A stretch of DNA of 64,000 bases, taken from Polynucleobacter paludilacus (GTDB lineage Bacteria; Pseudomonadota; Gammaproteobacteria; Burkholderiales; Burkholderiaceae). Where the stretch lies: the NCBI RefSeq assembly GCF_018687595.1, contig NZ_CP061298.1:558001-622000 (forward strand), written 5' to 3'. The notes under the pieces were generated by a model, which was not told the DNA's origin, ran no database searches, and saw nothing but the letters and a program-made list of their open reading frames with translations. The position numbers and the translations under genes were made by a program. Shown one piece after another: positions 58,588 through 64,000 of this stretch (position 1 is its first letter; each line of letters starts with the position of its first letter).

Positions 58588-58631
58588 TGAGAATTATTCT
58601 CACTTTATCGCTATAATGAGAACCATTCCCA
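58588..58631 (+). promoter_or_regulatory. feoAB promoter with two Fur boxes
   Basis: TGAGAATTATTCTCA (58588-58602) is a perfect 7-1-7 palindrome close to the Fur consensus, and TGAGAACCATTCCCA (58617-58631) is a second, weaker one. Between them a perfect TATAAT (58612-58617) is a probable -10 box, so Fur would cover the -35 and +1 areas. Iron repression of feoAB is the natural reading. Confidence 0.82.
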
Positions 58632-58655
58632 TTAAATGCCAAAAGTGCCATATTC

Positions 58656-58898
58656 ATGCTTTTAGACCAGGCTTCCTTAGATACCCTTTTTAGGGTTAAA
58701 GGCGTTCTTCCTTCGACAAGCACCCCGGAAGTGAAGGGGCAATTGGAAGACATTGGTTTTTTGACTGGCGAGCAGGTCACCGTCTTACGCAAAGGTCTTT
58801 TTGGTAAAGGGCCAATTCTGGTGCGGGTGGGCTCTTCCACTTTTGCCTTGCGTGAGAACGAAGCCAAGCTGATTGAGTTAGAGGCGATTGCATCATGA
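58656..58898 (+). CDS. feoA: Ferrous iron transport protein A
   Basis: FeoA is an 80-residue SH3-like cytosolic protein that assists FeoB. LEDIGFLTGEQVTVLRKG and ALRENEAKLIELE are typical. Its stop overlaps the feoB start (ATGA), so they are coupled. No feoC is present. Confidence 0.94.
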   Translation: MLLDQASLDTLFRVKGVLPSTSTPEVKGQLEDIGFLTGEQVTVLRKGLFGKGPILVRVGSSTFALRENEAKLIELEAIAS

Positions 58899-60808
58899 CA
58901 GAGTCACGGATTCATTTCTTCGCCAAAGAACCTTTAGTTGCGTTATTGGGTAATCCCAATTGCGGCAAGACCGCACTTTTCAATTTATTGACCGGTAGTC
59001 GACAAAAGGTCGCTAATTATTCTGGTGTGACAGTGGAGCGCAAAGAAGGTAATTTAACGCTTAGCTCAGGCAAGGTGATTCGGATCTTGGATTTGCCAGG
59101 CGCTTACAGTCTCTATCCCCGTTCACTGGATGAGCGTGTGACTTGCGATGTGTTGCATGGCAGGGCTGCTGGAGAAAAAAGACCCGACTTAGTTCTGTGC
59201 GTACTCAATGCCATGAACTTGCGTGCCAATCTGCGTTTGGTCTTGGCGGCTAAGCGCTTGGGTTTGCCTTGTGTGGTTGTGCTCAATATGGTTGATATTG
59301 CCAAACGTCACGGTTTGCTAATTGATGAGCAGGCCTTAGCAAAAGAGTTGGGTATGCCAGTAATCTCTACGATTGGTATTCAGGCTAGAGGGGCTGATGA
59401 TCTCAAGGCCTACTTAGCTAATCTGGATTGGCGCAATTTAGCAGGACTTGCGCAAGCCTCTATTGATGAGGGTGATGAAACGGTCATTGCACACTCTGAG
59501 CATATCGAGTCAGACAATATCCAAGTTCATCGCATTCTCAAAAAACTCAATCTAGATCATGTGATTCCAGACCACTTCAGCGATCGTCTGGATTCTGTCT
59601 TGTTGCACCCGATCGTCGGCCCGATTATTTTGACGGTCTTACTGTTCTTTATCTTTCAGGCAGTCTTCTCTTGGGCAGTCTATCCAATGGAGCTCATTAA
59701 GCTTGGCCTTGAATACTTGGGCGGCTTGCTTACTCAGTTCCTGCCAGACAATTGGTTCAGAAGTTTATTGATCGATGGCATCCTAGCAGGGGTAGGGGGT
59801 GTATTGACCTTCCTGCCACAGATTCTGATTCTGTTCTTTTTCATCCTCGCTTTAGAGGAGTCCGGCTATTTACCTAGAGCTGCTTATTTATTAGATCGTT
59901 TAATGGGTCGAGCTGGCTTATCAGGCCGATCCTTTATTCCCTTGCTATCAAGTTTTGCCTGCGCGATCCCAGGCATTATGGCGACGCGTAGCATCTCTAA
60001 TGCCCGCGATCGTTTAATTACCATTCTGATTGCACCAATGATGACCTGTTCAGCGCGTTTGCCGGTTTATGCATTGCTGATCTCTGCATTTATTCCGCAT
60101 ACCAAGTTATGGTTTGATCTCGACTTGCAAGGCCTAGTCTTATTTGCCCTTTACCTTGCCGGTATTCTTGGGGCAATGGGCGTAGCTTGGTTGCTTAAGC
60201 ACTTCACCAGCAAGCAATTCAAAGTGAATGCACTAATGATGGAGTTACCCAGCTATCACTTGCCTAGAGTGAGCAATCTGGCAATTAGTCTATGGCAACG
60301 CGCTGAGATTTTTCTGAGACGCGTTGGCGGAATCATCTTGCTAATGACCGTTGCCTTGTGGGCGCTGTCGAGTTTTCCATTACCGCCTGAGGGTGCAACA
60401 GGAGCGCCGATTCAATACAGCATCGCGGGCATGTTAGGCCATGCTTTATCGGTTGTGTTTGCGCCGATTGGCTTTAACTGGCAAATCAGTATTGCCTTGG
60501 TTCCTGGTATGGCAGCGCGTGAAGTCGTTGTCAGCTCATTGGCAACGGTATACGCCTTATCCAGCACTGGCGCTGATGCAGCCAGTGCGCTCGTGCCTTT
60601 AATATCTTCTACGTGGAGCTTGGCTACGGCATTGTCATTATTGGCCTGGTTTGTTTTTGCTCCTCAGTGCCTATCGACGATTGCGACTGTCAAACGGGAG
60701 ACTGGCGGCTGGAAGATTCCCATCATTATGCTCAGCTACCTTTTCTTTCTAGCTTATCTGGCTTCTTTTATTACCTACCGAATTGCATTGTTCTTCGGTC
60801 TAGGTTAA
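58895..60808 (+). CDS. feoB: Ferrous iron transport protein B
   Basis: FeoB is the inner-membrane Fe2+ transporter with a cytosolic G domain. G1 is GNPNCGKT (residues 19-26), G3 DLPGAYSL and G4 NMVD. About ten helices follow from residue 250, with two Gate regions containing ESGYLPRAAYLLDRLM, IPGIMATRSISNARDR, MMTCSARLPVYALL and MAAREVVVSSLATVYAL. At 637 residues it is shorter than the E. coli protein (773) but complete in motifs. Fur boxes precede the operon. Confidence 0.97.
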   Translation: MTESRIHFFAKEPLVALLGNPNCGKTALFNLLTGSRQKVANYSGVTVERKEGNLTLSSGKVIRILDLPGAYSLYPRSLDERVTCDVLHGRAAGEKRPDLVLCVLNAMNLRANLRLVLAAKRLGLPCVVVLNMVDIAKRHGLLIDEQALAKELGMPVISTIGIQARGADDLKAYLANLDWRNLAGLAQASIDEGDETVIAHSEHIESDNIQVHRILKKLNLDHVIPDHFSDRLDSVLLHPIVGPIILTVLLFFIFQAVFSWAVYPMELIKLGLEYLGGLLTQFLPDNWFRSLLIDGILAGVGGVLTFLPQILILFFFILALEESGYLPRAAYLLDRLMGRAGLSGRSFIPLLSSFACAIPGIMATRSISNARDRLITILIAPMMTCSARLPVYALLISAFIPHTKLWFDLDLQGLVLFALYLAGILGAMGVAWLLKHFTSKQFKVNALMMELPSYHLPRVSNLAISLWQRAEIFLRRVGGIILLMTVALWALSSFPLPPEGATGAPIQYSIAGMLGHALSVVFAPIGFNWQISIALVPGMAAREVVVSSLATVYALSSTGADAASALVPLISSTWSLATALSLLAWFVFAPQCLSTIATVKRETGGWKIPIIMLSYLFFLAYLASFITYRIALFFGLG

Positions 60809-60858
60809 ACCCTGATCTACCCGTTTTAAGCCACTTTTTCCTCTAGTGTGCGGTAAGA

Positions 60859-60884
60859 TATTTGCAGATGTATCGCAGCAAATA
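60859..60884. promoter_or_regulatory. Inverted repeat upstream of the second Tat-exported FAH gene
   Basis: TATTTGC (60859-60865) and GCAAATA (60878-60884) are a perfect 7-bp inverted repeat with a 12-base spacer. It lies 25 bases before the start codon and could be an operator for a dimeric regulator or a leader hairpin. Confidence 0.4.
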
Positions 60885-60909
60885 ATAAAAATACATTACA
60901 GGAGATAGT

Positions 60910-61953
60910 ATGAGTTCACGTCGTCAATTTATGAAGACGGTTTCTGCATCGGGTGCAGGAATCGTAGCGGCTTCTACAATGGGTTTAATGCAAGAAGCCT
61001 CAGCACATCCAACTTCCCAGTGGGGCGGAGAGATCTATAACGGACCCCACGAAATGGTGAAGAATTGCAAGATTCTCACCATGATGAATGCCGATGGTAC
61101 TGAGAGTATGGGTGTCGTTACGCCCAAGGGCATCATCGATGTGCGTGCGGTTGCTAAGAAACTCAAGATTGCAGCCCCCATTACCCTCGATCAATTATTA
61201 CAAGAAGGGAATGCCGCTGGCTTTAATAAAGTGGTCGCGGGCGCAGATAAGTCTGGCGTCCCTTATTTAGATGAATCCAAGATTACTTATGGCAGACTGT
61301 TTGTTAATCCCGGCAAGATCGTTTGCGTAGGGTTGAATTATCGAACCCACGCCGACGAAGTTGGTATGGCGCATCCTCGTGTGCCACCACTCTTTAATAA
61401 ATACAACAATAGCCTGACCTCACACAATTGCATCCTCAGAATTCCGCCACCAGAAGTCTCTTATAAGCTCGACTACGAGACAGAGCTCTTGATCGTGGTT
61501 GGTAAGCGCATGCGCAATGTTCCTGAAGCGGAGACGCTCAATTACGTTGCTGGTTATTGCACTTCGAATGATTTCTCTTCACGCGATCTGCAACTAGAAA
61601 CCCCCAGTGTTCAATGGATGATTGGTAAGACCTTAGATCAATATGCGCCGATTGGACCTTATTTTGTGAGTGCTGACCGGGTAGGGGATCCTAATAAGCT
61701 GCAAGTGCAAACTTATGTGAATGGTCAGATTCGTCAAAACTCGAATACCTCTGACTTTATTCACAATACCCAAAAGATGTTGTCCTATATCAGCACCTAT
61801 TGGGCGCTGGAGCCAGGTGATATTGTCTTCACAGGCACCCCTCAGGGTGTGATCTTGGGCTATCCAAAAGATAAACAAGTGTGGCTCAAGAAGGGCGACG
61901 TGGTAGTCAGCGTCGTCGAGAAACTGGGTGAATTGAAGTTCACCTTGGGCTAA
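60910..61953 (+). CDS. Fumarylacetoacetate hydrolase family protein with Tat signal (copy 2)
   Basis: This 347-residue paralogue of the protein at 52128 has a textbook twin-arginine signal (SSRRQFMKTVSASGAG to ASAHP) and an FAH domain. IVCVGLNYRTHADEVG, DYETELLIVVGKRMRNV, NDFSSRDLQLETPSVQW and EPGDIVFTGTPQGVILG match the fold and its Glu/Glu/Asp metal site. It would act in the periplasm. The substrate is unknown. AGGAGATAGT is its ribosome binding site. A terminator follows. Confidence 0.87.
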   Translation: MSSRRQFMKTVSASGAGIVAASTMGLMQEASAHPTSQWGGEIYNGPHEMVKNCKILTMMNADGTESMGVVTPKGIIDVRAVAKKLKIAAPITLDQLLQEGNAAGFNKVVAGADKSGVPYLDESKITYGRLFVNPGKIVCVGLNYRTHADEVGMAHPRVPPLFNKYNNSLTSHNCILRIPPPEVSYKLDYETELLIVVGKRMRNVPEAETLNYVAGYCTSNDFSSRDLQLETPSVQWMIGKTLDQYAPIGPYFVSADRVGDPNKLQVQTYVNGQIRQNSNTSDFIHNTQKMLSYISTYWALEPGDIVFTGTPQGVILGYPKDKQVWLKKGDVVVSVVEKLGELKFTLG

Positions 61954-61969
61954 CTCATCAGCCCTCTAG

Positions 61970-61999
61970 AAAAGCCACCTTAGGGTGGCTTTTTTATTG
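61970..61999 (+). terminator. Rho-independent terminator after FAH copy 2
   Basis: AAAAGCCACC-TTAG-GGTGGCTTTTTT forms a strong stem and T-run. The stem is the same as at 51467. Confidence 0.93.
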
Positions 62000-62050
62000 C
62001 GTCTGGGCTGCTTAAACACACAAATCGATTCATTGCTAAACTCTCGCATC

Positions 62051-62836
62051 ATGATGAAATTTAGCCGTTTTCTTCCTCAATGTGTAGTTTGCTTGATGGC
62101 TTTGCTGCCATTAGTCAGCTATGCCGTATTACAAGATGAGATTCAGGTCTATGACGATGAGATTAATGCCAAGGGCGAGCAAAGTCTCGAGCTACATGTC
62201 AACAATACCCCCAATGGTTTAGTAACGCAGAGTTACCCAGGTGAGGTAATGAATAATCACAATACTCGCATTACTCCTGAATATGCTTATGGCTTAGGCC
62301 ATGATTTAGAGGCAGGCTTTTATATCAACTCTGTCGTGAGTGGCGGTACATGGAACTATGCTGGCTCCAAAGTCAGAATGAAATACCTGCCCATCATGGA
62401 AGACAAAGGCTATCCCTTTTTTGCTGGCGTTAACGTAGAGCTCTCGAATACTCTGCCGCAGTATGAACAGTCGCGCTATAACGGTGAAGCCCGTTTCATC
62501 TTAGGTAAGCATGTCGATAAATGGCTATTTGTGATTAACCCGATATTTGATCAACAGCTCTCACAGCCTTATGTTCATCAAGCGCCCGACTTCAATACAG
62601 CGATTCGGGTCTCGCGAGAGGTGGCGCCGGATTGGGCGGTGGGTACCGAGTTTTATTCCAATTACAACCAAATTGGTAGCGGTCCAATTGCTAATCCCAA
62701 TACCCAGCAGTTAGTATTTCTCAAAGTCTATTGTGATGCTGGACCTTTACCTTTTCAGGCGGGGGTTGGTAGAGGCTTTACCAACAGTAGCGATACTTGG
62801 ACTGTTATGACGATTCTGTCGATTCCACTGCCATAA
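62051..62836 (+). CDS. Probable outer-membrane beta-barrel protein of unknown function
   Basis: The 261-residue protein has a signal peptide (residues 1-25, ending SYAV). The mature part alternates aromatic and polar residues in many short strands (AYGLGHDLEAGFYINSVVSG, AFAGVNVELS-like segments) and ends near TILSIPLP, as in barrels. I recognise no exact family. I start at ATG 62051 (MMKFSRFLP); an ATG three bases later is equivalent. It lies 2 bases before the SemiSWEET gene, suggesting cotranscription. Confidence 0.7.
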   Translation: MMKFSRFLPQCVVCLMALLPLVSYAVLQDEIQVYDDEINAKGEQSLELHVNNTPNGLVTQSYPGEVMNNHNTRITPEYAYGLGHDLEAGFYINSVVSGGTWNYAGSKVRMKYLPIMEDKGYPFFAGVNVELSNTLPQYEQSRYNGEARFILGKHVDKWLFVINPIFDQQLSQPYVHQAPDFNTAIRVSREVAPDWAVGTEFYSNYNQIGSGPIANPNTQQLVFLKVYCDAGPLPFQAGVGRGFTNSSDTWTVMTILSIPLP

Positions 62837-62838
62837 AC

Positions 62839-63111
62839 ATGCAATTAGCAGCCTACCAAATAGAATGGATTGGCTACTTAGCTGCTTTTTTAACCACCTG
62901 TGCCTTTATTCCACAAGCGGTTCAGTCCTGGAGGACGCGCGACCTTTCTGGGATTTCTTTGGGGATGTATTCCTTATTTACCCTGGGAGTGGGGCTTTGG
63001 CTCGTTTATGGTCTGATTATTGAGAAGTGGCCCTTGATTCTGGCTAATGCGATTACATTAGTCTTGGCGCTCAGTATTTTGGTTTTAAAGCTAGGTTATT
63101 TGCGTAAATGA
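62839..63111 (+). CDS. SemiSWEET sugar transporter family protein (PQ-loop)
   Basis: This 90-residue three-helix protein has the PQ-loop motif TCAFIPQAVQSWRTRDLSG followed by ISLGMYSLFTLGVGLWLVYG. SemiSWEETs dimerise to form a passive sugar carrier in the inner membrane. I use the ATG 2 bases after the upstream gene, giving MQLAAYQIEWIGY; the earlier reading overlaps that gene's coding end. The sugar is unknown. Confidence 0.9.
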   Translation: MQLAAYQIEWIGYLAAFLTTCAFIPQAVQSWRTRDLSGISLGMYSLFTLGVGLWLVYGLIIEKWPLILANAITLVLALSILVLKLGYLRK

Positions 63112-63164
63112 GCCCAAAAAGCGCATTTCACAATCCCGTCAATTATCTGCGCTAGAATAATCTC

Positions 63165-63323
63165 ATGTATATGTTTCTGCCATTTCTCACAGCTTTCTTG
63201 GGCCTGCTACTGGCCTGGTTTGAGAAACGTTTTGCTGCTTTGATTTTCCTGGCAATTACCGTCCTCATACTCATGTACTGGTTCCACTATCACGCAACTG
63301 ACGCTCTGAATATTAGCCTGTGA
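63165..63323 (+). CDS. DUF5993 family small membrane protein
   Basis: A 52-codon frame, MYMFLPFLTAFLGLLLAW then FEKRFAALIFLAITVLILMY and a short polar tail, encodes two helices. It precedes dsbB and its stop overlaps the dsbB GTG (GTGA). This matches the small DUF5993 family seen beside dsbB. A role in DsbB assembly or activity is an inference from coupling only. An in-frame second ATG two codons later is possible as a start. Confidence 0.75.
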   Translation: MYMFLPFLTAFLGLLLAWFEKRFAALIFLAITVLILMYWFHYHATDALNISL

Positions 63324-63883
63324 GTAAATCGAACTTACCTTCGCTCTCTTTATTAGGCAATCAGCTTTCGCTGCTGGCGATCGTTGGCATTCTGTCTTAT
63401 GCCTTTGTAGACCAGCTCTACTTTGGTGAATTGCCTTGCCCACTCTGTCTGATGCAGCGTATGGGCTTTGTGTTGATGGGATTTGCAATTGTGCTGAATC
63501 TGCGCTTTGGTGCGCATTCCTCTCATTACGGTTGGGCCATCTTTAGCGGCTTAGTTGGCATGATGATTTCATTGCGCCAAATTTTCTTACACATTGCGCC
63601 AGGTGACCCTGGTTATGGCAGTCCTTTCCTGGGCCTGCATTTTTACACCTGGGCTTTCGTTGGTGCCTTAGGCTTATTAGGTGGGCAAGCTATTTTGCTC
63701 ATGTTGCCCAATGGAGAAGTGCGCTCCCGTTCATGGTTTAGCAATCTCCTGGTTGCCCTCTTTATCCTGCTCGTTTTTGCTAATCTCACTTCCACTTTAG
63801 CTGAGTGCGGTTTTGGTCCTTGCGCAGATAATCCAGTCAACTATGACGGTTTGACTTTGCTGCGTTTCCGCTTCGGTTTCTAA
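63320..63883 (+). CDS. dsbB: Disulfide bond formation protein B
   Basis: DsbB reoxidises the periplasmic thiol oxidase DsbA and passes electrons to quinone. It is a four-helix inner-membrane protein of 187 residues. The first redox pair is in LPCPLCLMQRMGF and a second pair in ECGFGPCADNP. Usually the second pair is in a longer periplasmic loop; here it is near the C-terminal helix (about residues 164-169). The start is GTG overlapping the upstream small gene's stop. No dsbA is in the window. Confidence 0.88.
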   Translation: MSKSNLPSLSLLGNQLSLLAIVGILSYAFVDQLYFGELPCPLCLMQRMGFVLMGFAIVLNLRFGAHSSHYGWAIFSGLVGMMISLRQIFLHIAPGDPGYGSPFLGLHFYTWAFVGALGLLGGQAILLMLPNGEVRSRSWFSNLLVALFILLVFANLTSTLAECGFGPCADNPVNYDGLTLLRFRFGF

Positions 63884-63890
63884 ATCCCCG

Positions 63891-64000
63891 ATGCATTACC
63901 TGATCAGGGCTTTCAAAAGCCTGTGTATCCTTTTCTGTTTTTCGTTTCTGATTACCAACGCACACGCGGCAAGTTGGCCTAAAAATCCCATCCGCATCAT
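63891..64000 (+). CDS. Bug/TctC-type tricarboxylate binding protein, N-terminal part (cut by window edge)
   Basis: The first 36 codons are present. A signal peptide (MHYLIRAFKSLCILFCF to AHA) precedes ASWPKNPIRII, the W-P-x-x-P-I-R start characteristic of the Bug family of periplasmic binding proteins of Burkholderiales. Its ligand cannot be told. It begins 7 bases after dsbB. Confidence 0.75.
   Translation, partial: MHYLIRAFKSLCILFCFSFLITNAHAASWPKNPIRI

Overview
The window looks like a chromosomal segment of a free-living freshwater betaproteobacterium, most probably Polynucleobacter or a close Burkholderiaceae relative. The basis is gene content and order read directly: dxr-rseP-bamA-skp-lpxD-fabZ-lpxA-lpxB-rnhB-spoU, divergent ppsR/ppsA, smpB/ratA-ratB-guaB-guaA, moderate GC, very short intergenic spaces, many TTG/GTG starts, and a DUF5993-dsbB pair. 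No database search was possible. I see no rRNA, tRNA, CRISPR array, insertion sequence or prophage. No stretch longer than about 300 bases lacks a gene.

Layout. 1-9289 (+): envelope-biogenesis operon (isoprenoid step dxr, RseP protease, BamA/Skp outer-membrane assembly, lipid A enzymes) ending in rnhB and a SpoU rRNA methylase. 9293-12624: divergent PEP synthase and its regulator. 12655-16815 (-): the Anbu cluster, made of a proteasome-like Anbu protein, a transglutaminase-like protein, an alpha-E protein and a circularly permuted ATP-grasp, lying downstream of smpB. 17404-21290 (+): ratA-ratB, guaB, guaA. 21296-22698: two tandem paralogous exported proteins of unknown function. 22719-25895: queE, queD, tadA, ldcA and a SOUL heme protein. 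25923-31482 (-): rlmJ plus a membrane-glycan cluster (PAP2 phosphatase, GT9, flippase-like protein, ArnT-like GT39). 31553-33489: DUF3047 lipoprotein and the Fe-S carrier Mrp. 33500-34898 (-): ATPase and permease of a probable tungstate importer, whose binding protein lies 21 kb away at 55271. 34963-37887: tightly overlapping BFD-like/EEP/cardiolipin synthase/YqaA operon.

37946-50738: mixed metabolic and membrane genes: 3-hydroxybutyrate dehydrogenase, PuuD-like membrane protein, OYE reductase, cytochrome b561, DUF4239, LldD, EamA exporter, class V aminotransferase, a lysine/alanine-rich exported peptide, NnrD, LOG protein, channel-like protein, BaiN-like flavoprotein and TerC. 50901-57830: phasin-like protein, small proteins, a Tat-exported FAH-fold protein, a histone-H1-like peptide, YbgC, GNAT, a two-repeat periplasmic protein, TupA and an OxlT-like transporter. 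57890-64000: PaiB, Fur-box-controlled feoAB, a second Tat-exported FAH-fold protein, a probable outer-membrane barrel, SemiSWEET, a 52-aa DUF5993 protein with dsbB, and the start of a Bug/TctC binding protein.

The strongest candidate for an under-described system is the Anbu cluster. Its protease-like subunit carries an acid-free, lysine-rich C-terminal tail of about 56 residues, and the RNA between smpB and the cluster can form two mutually exclusive hairpins. The paired Tat-exported FAH-fold proteins and the split tungstate transporter beside an oxalate/formate-type antiporter are also worth attention.
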